Source: Streptomyces adelaidensis
GTDB lineage: Bacteria > Actinomycetota > Actinomycetes > Streptomycetales > Streptomycetaceae
DNA: 64,000 nt
NCBI RefSeq assembly: GCF_016598475.1
Contig: NZ_JAEMUX010000023.1
Location: 1 to 64,000 of the forward strand
Direction of reading: 5' to 3'
Numbering within the stretch: position 1 is the first letter of the stretch; each line of letters starts with the position of its first letter. Shown one piece after another: positions 16,536 to 25,503 of the stretch. The position numbers and the translations under genes are program-made. The notes beneath the pieces are model-generated. The model was not told the DNA's origin. It did no database searches and saw only the letters and a list, made by a program, of their open reading frames with translations.

Positions 16536-17904
16536 GTGGGGGCTCTTCGGGGGTTGTGCGTGCGGGTGGGCGTTGGGCCGAGGCGATCAGTAGGGCCAGC
16601 GCTGCCGCGGCCACCGGGATCGCGAAGGCGAGTGAGCCGAGTGAGCGGTGTTCCGCGAGTTGGCCGCCCAGGGCCGATCCGGCCGCTATTCCGCCGAGGA
16701 GGCCTGTGACGGCGAGGGTCATGCCCTCGTTCAACTGGCCCTTGGGAGTGCGGTGTTGGAGGAGGGACATGGCGGTGATCATGGTGGGGGCCGTGGCCAT
16801 GCCGGCGAGGAGGAGGGCGGGGGCCAGGAGGAAGAGGGAGGTGGTGGACGTGGTGGTCAGCCAGGGGAGGGCCATCAGGGCGGTCATCGCCGCGAGGGAC
16901 CAGGCGAAGCGACGTTCCGCCGGGCCGGTCAGGCGCAGGGCACCGAAGGCCAGGCCCGCCGCGCAGGAGCCGGCCGCCTGGAGGCCGAGGAGCGCGCCCG
17001 CCGCCGAGGCGTGGCCCCGGGCGTCCGCGTAGGCGATGGTGACGACCTCCAGCGAGCCGAAGATCGCGCCCATGGCGAGGAAGACGGCGAGGAGGGCGGG
17101 GAAGCCGGGGGCACGGAGGGGGGACTTCGCGGTCGTACGGCCGGTGGGGGGCGGTTCTGTGGCGCGTTGGGCGGCGAGGACCAGCACGCCGGTCATGCAG
17201 AGGAGACCGCCGATCAGGGTGCCGGCCTCGGGGAAGAGGGTCGTGCAGAGGAAGGCGGCGAGGACCGGGCCGAGCATGAAGCAGAGTTCGTCCGCCGCCT
17301 GTTCGAAGGAGTTGGCGGTGTGGAGGGCGGCCGGGTCGTCCCGCAGCAGGTGGGCCCAGCGGGCGCGGGCCATGCCGCCGGTGTTGGGGAAGGTCGCGGT
17401 GGCCGCGTAGGCGGCGAACAGGGTCCAGTGCGGGGCGTCCCAGTGGACGCACGCGGACAGGGCCAGGCCGCCGAGGAGGGCGAGCGCGGTGGCGGGGACG
17501 GCGACACGGGCCTGGCCGTGGCGGTCGATCAGGCGGGCGGTCCAGGGGGCCACGAGGGCCGTCGCGGCGAGGCCCGTCGCCACGACGGCACCGGCGAGGG
17601 CGTACGAGTCGCGGGAGCCGGCGATCATCAGGATCGCGCTCACGCTGAACATGCCCATGGGGAGGCGGGCGAGTAGGCCTCCGGCGGTGAAGGCTCGGGT
17701 GCCGGGGGTTTTGAAGAGGTGGCGGTAGGAGCCGCCGGGGAGCTCGGCGGGTTGGGTGCGTTGGCGGGTACGGGTGCGTCGTGGCTTGTCGCGCGGTTCC
17801 CCGCGCCCCTTGGATCGCCGGGGGTTGAAGTCGGCCGCTATCAGGGTGTCGGCGGTGACGGTGAACAGGGGGGAGTGCGCCCTCTCGGGCTCGGTGTGCG
17901 GCAT
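16528..17904 (-). CDS. MFS transporter (probable drug/metabolite efflux)
   Basis: A 458-residue protein with about 12 predicted membrane helices, from FTAGGLLARLPMGMFSVSAI near residue 75 to LAIPVAAAALALLIASA near the end; the cytoplasmic loop between helices 2 and 3 has the RLIDRHGQARV signature of major facilitator transporters. The only usable start upstream of the first helix is ATG 17904 (MPHTEPERAHS), giving a long hydrophilic N-terminus. Residues about 26-48 are encoded by a copy of the dispersed palindrome, which is unusual. Divergent from a LysR-type gene 84 bases away, which probably controls it. Substrate unknown. Confidence 0.82.
   Translation of the reverse strand: MPHTEPERAHSPLFTVTADTLIAADFNPRRSKGRGEPRDKPRRTRTRQRTQPAELPGGSYRHLFKTPGTRAFTAGGLLARLPMGMFSVSAILMIAGSRDSYALAGAVVATGLAATALVAPWTARLIDRHGQARVAVPATALALLGGLALSACVHWDAPHWTLFAAYAATATFPNTGGMARARWAHLLRDDPAALHTANSFEQAADELCFMLGPVLAAFLCTTLFPEAGTLIGGLLCMTGVLVLAAQRATEPPPTGRTTAKSPLRAPGFPALLAVFLAMGAIFGSLEVVTIAYADARGHASAAGALLGLQAAGSCAAGLAFGALRLTGPAERRFAWSLAAMTALMALPWLTTTSTTSLFLLAPALLLAGMATAPTMITAMSLLQHRTPKGQLNEGMTLAVTGLLGGIAAGSALGGQLAEHRSLGSLAFAIPVAAAALALLIASAQRPPARTTPEEPPRP
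17763..17825. repeat. Dispersed palindrome arm inside the MFS coding region
   Basis: GGTGCGTCGTGGCTTGTCGC and GCGGTTCCCCGCGCCCCTTG match the left arm seen at 4721 and 63603. Here it is translated antisense as part of the N-terminus of the MFS transporter. Confidence 0.75.
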
Positions 17905-17988
17905 GGGTCCTACCGTCGCCGGTCGTGTGATCCACCGTCCAACACCTACTCCGTGGTGATTCACGCGTCTCGGATGTAAGTTCTCGGG

Positions 17989-18945
17989 GTGCCTGAAACC
18001 CGGCTTCTCCGTGCCTTTCTCGCTGTCGCCGAAGAGCTGCACTTCACCCGTGCCGCCGCCCGGCTCTACGTAGCTCAGCAGGCGCTCAGCCGTGATGTGC
18101 GGCGGCTGGAGCGGGAGTTGGGGGCCGAGCTTTTCGTGCGGACCACTCGGCAGGTGGTGCTGACGGCGGACGGGGAGCGGCTGGTGCCGTATGCGCGGCG
18201 GGTGCTGGAGGCGCGGGAGGAGTTGGTCGCGGCCTTCCGGCAGGCGCGGCCCCTGCTGGTGGATCTCAACTCGCCCGGGCTGGCCACGGGGCTGCGCGTG
18301 CTGGAGCGGGCCCGTGAACTCGCGCCGGAGCTGGAGCTGATGGCGCGCTACGAGAGCGGGCTGACGCATGCGGCGGCCGAGATCCTCGCGGGGCGGCTCG
18401 ACGTGTCGTTCGGGAGGTTCGCGGGGCTCGACCCGGCGGTGCGGGCGCGGCTCGAACAGCAGCCCGTGCGGTACGAGCCGATGACGGTGATCCTTCCCGA
18501 GAACCACCGGCTGGCCGCGCTGGACGCCGTACCGCTGGCCGAACTCGCGGGCGAGAGCGTCTACGCGGGTGCCGGGAACCCCCGTACGCCGGAGTGGACG
18601 GACCTGGCCGCGCTGCTCTTCGAGGGGCGGGGCATCGAGGTCGCGCCGCCGGCTCCGCTGGCCGTGGGGGAGGCGGAGTTCCAGCGGATCATGGCCAAGA
18701 CGAGGAGCCCCGTACTGGCGGTGGTGGACTTCCCGCCCATGCCGGGCACGGTGTCGCGGCCGCTCGTCGACCCCGTACCACTGTCGCTCGTTTCACTCGT
18801 ATGGAGGAAGGGGCTCGCGCACCCCGGACTCGACGCGCTGCGGCGGGCCGCATTCGAGTTGGCGAAGGCGGAAGTATGGCTATCAGATAGGGAGGACGGG
18901 TGGATTCCGTCCACAGATGCACTCATCATGATGACCTTCACCTGA
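17989..18945 (+). CDS. LysR-family transcriptional regulator
   Basis: A 318-residue regulator: winged helix-turn-helix at residues 1-60 (FLAVAEELHFTRAAARLYVAQQALSRDVRRLE region) followed by a LysR effector-binding domain. GTG start at 17989. It is divergent from the MFS transporter gene, the classic arrangement in which a LysR protein binds the shared spacer (17905-17988) and controls both. The spacer contains a CACC-N8-GGTG element near 17943-17958. The effector cannot be told. Confidence 0.88.
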   Translation: MPETRLLRAFLAVAEELHFTRAAARLYVAQQALSRDVRRLERELGAELFVRTTRQVVLTADGERLVPYARRVLEAREELVAAFRQARPLLVDLNSPGLATGLRVLERARELAPELELMARYESGLTHAAAEILAGRLDVSFGRFAGLDPAVRARLEQQPVRYEPMTVILPENHRLAALDAVPLAELAGESVYAGAGNPRTPEWTDLAALLFEGRGIEVAPPAPLAVGEAEFQRIMAKTRSPVLAVVDFPPMPGTVSRPLVDPVPLSLVSLVWRKGLAHPGLDALRRAAFELAKAEVWLSDREDGWIPSTDALIMMTFT

Positions 18946-19103
18946 CAGCACACACTCACACATCTCTCCCACCCCTACATTCGGGGCCCGGGTGTGTGTG
19001 ATGGGCCGCGCCCCGGACCGGGTGGGGGTCCGGTCCGGTACAGGAAAGTGCGAGAGCCCGGCATCGAACACGCACCCCGCAACTGTCCCGTGGGGGGAAG
19101 CGC

Positions 19104-20336
19104 GTGCACGTGGAGAACTGGCCGAATGGCACTCAGCCGAAGCGGTCCGACGGCGAACGTCCTGGCGAAGGTGAAGGCCGGGGCGGACGCAGGAGTGAAG
19201 GCCGAGGCACAGGCCTCGGTACGGGGTCCGGCACCGGATCCGGTTTTGATTTCGGTATCGGCTCCGGCTCCGGTATCGGCACCGGTGTCGGTATCGGCTC
19301 CGGAGACGAAGTGGTCTGGCCCGAGGCGGCCGCCAGAACCGGGGCCGTGTCCCGCCTGGAGCGGGAGCGGGAGCGAGAGCGGGACCGTGATTACGGGTCC
19401 GGCGCGTCCGGCGCCGGGCAGTCGGGTGCCGGCGCCGTCGGCGTCCCCCGGCAGCCGAGCGCTGCCGGGCGGGATGCGGACCGGGAGGCCGGGCGGTCGG
19501 CGGCCGTCCCGGCGCCCTGGGAGCAGCCCGATCAGCCCGGGCGCAACCACGACCCGCACGAGGTGACCGTCCAACTGGACGGCGTGGGGCGGGAGGTGCC
19601 CGAGGGCGGCGGCAACCACGCCGGCCAGGGCGGGGACGGTGCGGTGGCGGGTGCCCCGGACTCCGACGGGCCGGTCTTCGTCGACGTGTCGGGGCGGCGC
19701 AGGAACCTGTACCGGCGGCTCGGTATCGCCGTCGGTACCACCTGCGCGGCGTACGCCGTGGTCATCGTCGGCACCCTGGTGTCGGGCAACTCGGACGCGC
19801 CCTGGCTGCCGGTGCCGATGCAGAAGGACGACAAGCCGGCGGGCAGGGTGGACACCCCGCCGCTGCCGGACGAGTCGGCCGACCGGTCCGACGAGGCGGA
19901 GGGCGGCGTACCGGACTCGGGCCCGTGGCCCGGCCGTACGGGAGTGACGTCCTCGCCGAGCGGCAAGTCGCCGGACGGTTCGACGGGCGGCGTCAAGGGG
20001 CCTCAGACGTCCGCCGGCGCCAAGCCCTCGGCCGGTGCCAGCGCCAGCGCGAAGCCGAAGCCGAAGCCGAAGCCGAGCGCCAGTGTGAAGGACCCCGCGC
20101 CCTCGGTCTCCCCGTCCGGACCGCCGAAGGACAGCCCCAGCCCCTCGGCCTCGCCGTCACCCTCGCCCTCGCCCACGGACTCCGGCCCGGCCGGTCCCGC
20201 TCCGGGCTCCGGCACGGACACCGTCGCCGACGGCCCCGCGTCCCCGGCGCCCGTCGAGCCCGCTCCGTCGACGTCGGAGCCCTCGCAGAGCCCGCAGGAC
20301 CCGCAGAGTCCGCAGACCTCGGAGAACCCCGCCTGA
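19104..20336 (+). CDS. matA: MatA, membrane protein of the mat exopolysaccharide locus
   Basis: A 410-residue protein with one membrane helix (about 213-236, IAVGTTCAAYAVVIVGTLVSG). The N-terminal cytoplasmic part begins with Gly/Ser and Arg/Glu low-complexity runs; the C-terminal external part is a long Pro/Ser/Lys/Ala-rich segment. GTG start at 19104 follows GGGGGAAG. The stop shares one base with the matB start (TGATG), so the two are translationally coupled. Position directly before a NodB-GT2 fusion gene next to the smpB region matches matA of Streptomyces, needed with matB for the poly-beta-1,6-GlcNAc-type polymer that sticks hyphae together. The domain order supports the name; biochemical role is unclear. 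Confidence 0.78.
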   Translation: MHVENWPNGTQPKRSDGERPGEGEGRGGRRSEGRGTGLGTGSGTGSGFDFGIGSGSGIGTGVGIGSGDEVVWPEAAARTGAVSRLERERERERDRDYGSGASGAGQSGAGAVGVPRQPSAAGRDADREAGRSAAVPAPWEQPDQPGRNHDPHEVTVQLDGVGREVPEGGGNHAGQGGDGAVAGAPDSDGPVFVDVSGRRRNLYRRLGIAVGTTCAAYAVVIVGTLVSGNSDAPWLPVPMQKDDKPAGRVDTPPLPDESADRSDEAEGGVPDSGPWPGRTGVTSSPSGKSPDGSTGGVKGPQTSAGAKPSAGASASAKPKPKPKPSASVKDPAPSVSPSGPPKDSPSPSASPSPSPSPTDSGPAGPAPGSGTDTVADGPASPAPVEPAPSTSEPSQSPQDPQSPQTSENPA

Positions 20337-22723
20337 TGACCCGCTCCCAGCACGGCGGCACGCCTTCGCGTGCCGCCAAGCGCCATACGCGCTCCGCGCG
20401 TCCGACGAACAGTGCGACCGACGGCACGGCCGGCAGTACGGCTGACGGCATGGCCGGTGGTACGGCCGGAAGTACGGCCGACGGCACGGCACAGAGCGCG
20501 GCCGACGGCTCAGGCGAAGGTCCGTCGAAGCCCTCGCGCAAGAGCGCCCGGGCGAGCGCCCAGAAGCGCTCCACCCCCCGCCTCCCCCTGCGCCACCTGC
20601 TCCCCTGTCTGCTCCTCCTCGCCCTGATGGCGATGCTGATGCTGCGCGGATACGTGCACAGCGAGATCCTCGCGGATCACCGGGTCGCGCCGCCCGTGTC
20701 GAACGACCGGGTGCCGCAGAAGATACTGAAGGGCGGCCCGGTGATCGACACCCGTGGGGGACGCCAACTCAGCCTCGACGTCCCGGACCACCAGCTGGTC
20801 CTGACGTTCGACGACGGACCGGACCCCGAGTGGACCCCCAAGGTCCTCGACGTGCTGAAGAAACACGAGGCCAAGGCCGTCTTCTTCATCACCGGCACCA
20901 TGGCCTCGCGCTACCCGGACCTGGTCGAGCGCATGGCCGAAGAGGGCCACGAGATCGGTCTGCACACCTTCAACCACCCGGACCTCTCGCTCCAGTCCAA
21001 GGACCGCATCGACTGGGAGCTGTCGCAGAATCAGCTCGCGCTGGCGGGCGCGGCGGGCATCCGCACCTCGCTGTTCCGGCCGCCGTACTCGTCGTTCTCC
21101 CAGCTCATGGACAACCGGACCTGGCCGGTGACGAAGTACATCGGCAGCCGCGGCTACATCACCGTCGTCAGCGACACCGACAGCCGGGACTGGAGCAGGC
21201 CGGGCGTCGACGAGATCATCCGCCGGGCCACGCCCAAGGGCGGCGACGGCGCGATCGTACTGATGCACGACTCCGGCGGCGACCGCTCGCAGACCGTCGC
21301 CGCGCTGGACCGGTTCATCGGGGAACTCCAGGTCAAGGGCTACGCGTTCGAGACCCTGACCGGCGCCCTCGACGCGCCCAGCGCGCACACCCCGGTCACC
21401 GGGCTCGGCCTGGTGAAGGGCAAGGTCTGGGTGACGCTCGTCCAGGTCTCGGAGAAGACGACGAGCGTTCTCGTCGTCGCCCTCGCGGTCGTCGGTGTCC
21501 TCGTCCTCGCCCGCTTCGGCCTGATGCTGGTGCTGTCGATCGCGCACGCCCGCCGGGTCCGGCGCCGGAACTTCCGCTGGGGAACGGACGGGCCCGTCAC
21601 CGAGCCGGTGTCGGTGCTCGTCCCGGCGTACAACGAGGCGAAGTGCATCGAGAAGACGGTCCGTTCGCTGGTGGCGAGCGACCACCCCATCGAGGTGCTG
21701 GTCATCGACGACGGCTCCAGCGACGGCACGGCCCGGATCGTCGAGGAGCTGAGCCAGGACCTGGCGGGCGTCCGGGTCGTACGGCAGCTCAACGCGGGCA
21801 AGCCGGCCGCCCTCAACCGGGGCATCGCCAACGCCCAGTACGACCTGATCGTCATGATGGACGGCGACACGGTCTTCGAACCGTCCACCGTCCGCGAGCT
21901 GGTGCAGCCCTTCGCCGACCCGCGCGTCGGCGCGGTCGCGGGCAACGCCAAGGTCGGCAACAGGGACACCCTCATCGGCGCCTGGCAGCACATCGAGTAC
22001 GTGATGGGCTTCAACCTCGACCGCCGGATGTACGACATCCTGCGCTGTATGCCGACGATCCCCGGCGCGGTCGGGGCGTTCCGGCGTACGGCGCTGACAC
22101 GCGTCGGCGGCATGAGCGAGGACACCCTCGCCGAGGACACCGACATCACCCTGGCCATGCACCGCGACGGCTGGCACGTCGTCTACGCCGAGAAGGCGCG
22201 GGCCTGGACCGAGGCGCCGGAGTCCGTGCAGCAGCTGTGGTCGCAGCGCTACCGCTGGTCGTACGGCACCATGCAGGCGATCTGGAAGCACCGAAGCGCG
22301 ATCTTCGAGCGGGGCGCGTCCGGCCGCTTCGGCCGTGTGGGCCTGCCACTGGTATCGCTGTTCATGATCGTGGCGCCCCTGCTGGCCCCCCTCATCGACG
22401 TGTTCCTGCTCTACGGGCTGGTGTTCGGGCCGACGGAGAAGACGATCGGCGCCTGGCTGGGCGTCCTGGCCGTCCAGGCGGTGTGCGCGGCGCTGGCGTT
22501 CCACCTGGACAAGGAGCGCATGACCCATCTGATCTCCCTCCCGCTCCAGCAACTCCTCTACCGCCAGCTCATGTACGTGGTGCTGCTGCAGTCGTGGATC
22601 ACGGCGCTGACCGGCGGCCGGCTGCGCTGGCAGAAGCTGCGGCGGACGGGGGCCGTGGGGCTGCCGGGCGCCGATGCGTCCGTGCCGGCGCAGCAGACGG
22701 GGGAGCGGAGGCCGGTCGCATGA
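20336..22723 (+). CDS. matB: MatB, polysaccharide deacetylase-glycosyltransferase fusion
   Basis: A 795-residue bifunctional membrane enzyme. After a low-complexity N-terminus and a membrane helix (about 83-103), a NodB deacetylase domain (about 150-340) has TFDDGPD with metal-binding Asp160, His210 and His214 in LHTFNHPD, and RPPYS. A second helix (about 375-400) leads into a family 2 glycosyltransferase with DDGSSDGT, DGD (509-511), EDTD and QRYRW (637-641), then C-terminal helices. GT2 plus NodB in one chain fits synthesis and partial deacetylation of a beta-1,6-linked GlcNAc polymer, as shown for MatB in Streptomyces. Its last bases overlap the acyltransferase start (ATGA). Confidence 0.9.
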   Translation: MTRSQHGGTPSRAAKRHTRSARPTNSATDGTAGSTADGMAGGTAGSTADGTAQSAADGSGEGPSKPSRKSARASAQKRSTPRLPLRHLLPCLLLLALMAMLMLRGYVHSEILADHRVAPPVSNDRVPQKILKGGPVIDTRGGRQLSLDVPDHQLVLTFDDGPDPEWTPKVLDVLKKHEAKAVFFITGTMASRYPDLVERMAEEGHEIGLHTFNHPDLSLQSKDRIDWELSQNQLALAGAAGIRTSLFRPPYSSFSQLMDNRTWPVTKYIGSRGYITVVSDTDSRDWSRPGVDEIIRRATPKGGDGAIVLMHDSGGDRSQTVAALDRFIGELQVKGYAFETLTGALDAPSAHTPVTGLGLVKGKVWVTLVQVSEKTTSVLVVALAVVGVLVLARFGLMLVLSIAHARRVRRRNFRWGTDGPVTEPVSVLVPAYNEAKCIEKTVRSLVASDHPIEVLVIDDGSSDGTARIVEELSQDLAGVRVVRQLNAGKPAALNRGIANAQYDLIVMMDGDTVFEPSTVRELVQPFADPRVGAVAGNAKVGNRDTLIGAWQHIEYVMGFNLDRRMYDILRCMPTIPGAVGAFRRTALTRVGGMSEDTLAEDTDITLAMHRDGWHVVYAEKARAWTEAPESVQQLWSQRYRWSYGTMQAIWKHRSAIFERGASGRFGRVGLPLVSLFMIVAPLLAPLIDVFLLYGLVFGPTEKTIGAWLGVLAVQAVCAALAFHLDKERMTHLISLPLQQLLYRQLMYVVLLQSWITALTGGRLRWQKLRRTGAVGLPGADASVPAQQTGERRPVA

Positions 22724-23922
22724 GCACCCTGACGCAGGACCCGGCCCCGCAGACTCCGCCCGACCCGCCCACGCCGCCTGCGACTTCGGCTCCCGGCGGC
22801 CGGGACCGCTACTTCGATCTCCTGAGGGCCCTCGCCCTGTTCCGGGTCGTCCTCTACCACCTCACCGGCTGGGCCTGGCTGCCGCTGCTCTTCCCCTCCA
22901 TGGGCGTGATGTTCGCGCTCGCCGGCAACCTCATGGCGCGCTCGCTGAAGCGCCCGGCGGCGGACGTCATCAGGGGCCGGCTCCGCCGGCTGCTGCCGCC
23001 GGTGTGGCTGCTCGGGGTGGTGGGCGTCACCGCGATGGTGCTCCAGGGCTGGGGGCCGGACGCGGACGGCCGTCCCGGCTGGTGGTGGTTCCACCTCACG
23101 TTCTGGATCCTCCCGGTCAGCGACCCGCCGTACGCCGAGGGCCTGCCCGGACTGAACGGCTTCATCGGCCCGGACTGGGCCGGGGAGCTGGCCGGACCGC
23201 TCTGGTACGTCCGTGCCTACCTCTGGTACGTCGTTCTGTCCCCGGTGCTGCTCCGCGCGCTGCGGGCGGTGCCGGCGGCGACGGTCCTCGCGCCGATCGC
23301 GCTGTCGGCGGCGTTCGAGCTGGGGTATCTGTCCCTGCCGGGCGAGCGGTTCGCCTCGGGGCTGACGGACTTCAGCACCTTCGGCGCCTGCTGGATCCTC
23401 GGCATGGCCCACAAGGAAGGCATCCTGGAGCGCCTCCCGAGGTACTTCGTCCCGTCCGTGGCTCCGGCGGTCGCCCTGACCGGCCTCTGGTACGCCATGA
23501 ACCACGGCTTCGGCACCGGCAACGACCTCGACAGCATGCCGTTCGCCCAGTCCCTGTGGTCCGTGGCCACCGTGGCGCTGCTGCTGCACATCAGCCCGTC
23601 GTGGGCCGAGTGGCCGCGTCGGCTGCGCCGCTGGGACGGGGCGGTCGGCCTCCTCAACTCCCGTGCGGTGACGATCTATCTCTGGCACAACACCTGCATC
23701 CTGATCGCGGCGACCCAGTGGGACCGCCTGTGGAGCGTGGTGTTCCTCGAACAGAACGTCCCGTGGCTGCTGGAGAGCCCCTGGCCCGTACTGGTCGTGA
23801 CGTGGCTGCTCATCGCCGCTTGCGTCGTCGCGTTCGGCTGGGCGGAGGACCTGGCGGCGCGGCGCCGGCCGAGACTGTGGCCGAAGAGTGCGGAGAGCGG
23901 GCGGAGTCCGCGAAGGCCGTGA
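22720..23922 (+). CDS. Acyltransferase 3 family membrane protein
   Basis: A 400-residue integral membrane protein with about ten helices. The conserved start RDRYFDLLRALALFRVVLYH contains the histidine used by acyltransferase 3 enzymes, which O-acylate sugars or other surface polymers. The ATG at 22720 overlaps the matB stop by four bases, so it is third in the mat operon and may decorate the MatAB polymer (inference). The C-terminus is basic (RRRPRLWPKSAESGRS). Confidence 0.87.
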   Translation: MSTLTQDPAPQTPPDPPTPPATSAPGGRDRYFDLLRALALFRVVLYHLTGWAWLPLLFPSMGVMFALAGNLMARSLKRPAADVIRGRLRRLLPPVWLLGVVGVTAMVLQGWGPDADGRPGWWWFHLTFWILPVSDPPYAEGLPGLNGFIGPDWAGELAGPLWYVRAYLWYVVLSPVLLRALRAVPAATVLAPIALSAAFELGYLSLPGERFASGLTDFSTFGACWILGMAHKEGILERLPRYFVPSVAPAVALTGLWYAMNHGFGTGNDLDSMPFAQSLWSVATVALLLHISPSWAEWPRRLRRWDGAVGLLNSRAVTIYLWHNTCILIAATQWDRLWSVVFLEQNVPWLLESPWPVLVVTWLLIAACVVAFGWAEDLAARRRPRLWPKSAESGRSPRRP

Positions 23923-24077
23923 GGCGGGGCGGAGCTTGGGGACGTTCGGTCATGTATTGACCGCGTAACCAACCGGGATACGCACTTGCGTACGCCTCGG
24001 GGCGTGGTGGATGTTGGGCTCGCTTGAGGCAGGTGTTCCGTGCCTCGCCGAAGCGACCCGAGGAGTGACACCCGCCC

Positions 24078-24968
24078 ATGACTCAGCCCCCCGGCCAGCC
24101 GCCGCAAGACGGTTACGGCGCCCAGCCGCCGCAGCAGCCGTACCCGGGGTCGTATCCGCCCCCGCCGGGACCCGGTGGCGGCGGCTACGGCCAGCCGCCG
24201 GCCCCCGCCCCGGGCCAGGCTCCCGGCCAGCCGCCGAACCCGTACGCGACGGGTCCGCAGCAGCCGTACGGGGCGGGTCCGCAGCAGCAGCCGTACGGGG
24301 GTGGCGGGCAGCCGCCGTACGGGGCTCCGGGTGCTCCGGGTATGCCGGGGCCGCCCGGCTACGGGCAGCAGTACGGGGGTTACCCGCCGCCGCCCCCGCC
24401 CTCCGGTGGCGGTGGTGGCAAGGTCGCGCTGATCATCGTGGCCGCCGTGGCGGCGCTGGCGGTGATCGGCGGCGGCATATTCCTCCTCACCAGCAGCGGT
24501 GACGACGCGACTTCGGCCACGCCGGGCCAGAGCGTGTCCGCGACGGCGACCGAGTCCGAGAGCGCGACGGAGTCGGAGGAGGCCACCGACGAGGCCACCG
24601 GGACGCCCGACGGCGGCCTGGACGACGGCGACTCGTCCACCGCGCCCGGCGAGGGCGTCGAGGGCCAGTGGCAGGACGACGACGCCCGCACCCTGACCAT
24701 CGGCGACGAGCAGACCACCGGGGACAACAAGGGCCAGCACGCCCTCTCCTACATCGACATGGTCGGCGGCAAGGGCATCATGACCGGCGTCGGCGCCTAC
24801 CGCGACGACAACAACTTCCGCATGGCCCTCAGGCCCATGGCCTCGCCGGACATCAGCGACGACGACATCACCTTCGCCACGGTCCGCCGCTCCGGCGACG
24901 AGGTGGTCATCACCTGGGAGGCGGGCGGCACGGACACGCTCAGCTATGTGGGGGAGGTGTCGGGCTGA
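24078..24968 (+). CDS. Pro/Gly/Gln-rich single-pass membrane protein
   Basis: A 296-residue protein: residues 1-115 are Pro/Gly/Tyr/Gln-rich with PYG and PPG units, then one helix (about 116-138, VALIIVAAVAALAVIGGG), an acidic Thr/Ser/Glu linker and a folded C-terminal domain of about 90 residues (GQWQDDDARTLTIG to LSYVGEVSG) placed outside. Such proline-rich N-termini on single-pass proteins are common in Streptomyces. Function unknown. It is the last core gene before the accessory island. Confidence 0.78.
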   Translation: MTQPPGQPPQDGYGAQPPQQPYPGSYPPPPGPGGGGYGQPPAPAPGQAPGQPPNPYATGPQQPYGAGPQQQPYGGGGQPPYGAPGAPGMPGPPGYGQQYGGYPPPPPPSGGGGGKVALIIVAAVAALAVIGGGIFLLTSSGDDATSATPGQSVSATATESESATESEEATDEATGTPDGGLDDGDSSTAPGEGVEGQWQDDDARTLTIGDEQTTGDNKGQHALSYIDMVGGKGIMTGVGAYRDDNNFRMALRPMASPDISDDDITFATVRRSGDEVVITWEAGGTDTLSYVGEVSG

Positions 24969-25063
24969 CGCCTCGCCGGGTCACGCGTTCTCAGCGGCCG
25001 TCGCCTTCCGGACGTCCGAGGCCGGCCCGCTGAGCTGTCCCTCCGACGGGCCGGCGGCAGCCG

Positions 25064-25174
25064 CCCGCGCCGCTCCGTCCGGTCGCACGCCGCCATCAAC
25101 TCATCCACCAGGGCTGGCGGGAACACCCGCGTCAGCACACCGATCCCTGCCGGATCGGGCAGATACGACGACAC
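25064..25174 (-). pseudogene. IS4-type transposase N-terminal remnant
   Basis: The first ~37 codons on the minus strand (GIGVLTRVFPPALVDELMAA then CDRTERR) read like the N-terminus of IS4-family transposases common in Streptomyces; the similarity stops abruptly near 25064. The rest of the 24969-25503 gap has no gene that I can support; it ends in the leader of the amidase-domain gene. It marks the left border of the accessory island. Confidence 0.6.
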
Positions 25175-25503
25175 CGACCCACCCCCGACACCGACACCCC
25201 GCCCGACACCGACACCCCGCCCGACCGGAGCTACGTCAACGGCATTGTCATCAGCCCGCCTTCCGACCGCACAGCGTGCGGAGGCTCGGGGGCGAGGTGT
25301 ACCTGCAATGTTTCAGGTTGTGCCACCGAGCCGGGGCCCGGAGGGTGTTGTCCGGCGGAACCGGCCGTGCAACGGCGGTCGGGGGAGCCGTGGCGCAAGG
25401 CTTCGACGGGGCAATCTGTGGCGCAGCCGGGCTGCCCGTGCATGTCGTCCGCCTTCGTCATCTTGCGCACCGCGCCGAGTCGATGGATGAGAGGACGTCA
25501 AGG

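Noticed and set aside
15218..17935. 905-codon frame joining permease, binding-protein and MFS regions
   Set aside because: It only chains the fragments of two pseudogenes with the antiparallel-frame shadow of the MFS gene; no ribosome site or domain continuity.
20830..23922. 1030-codon frame across matB and the acyltransferase
   Set aside because: Reads one frame off matB for most of its length with Arg/Gly-rich shadow composition; only the last 400 codons, the acyltransferase, are real.
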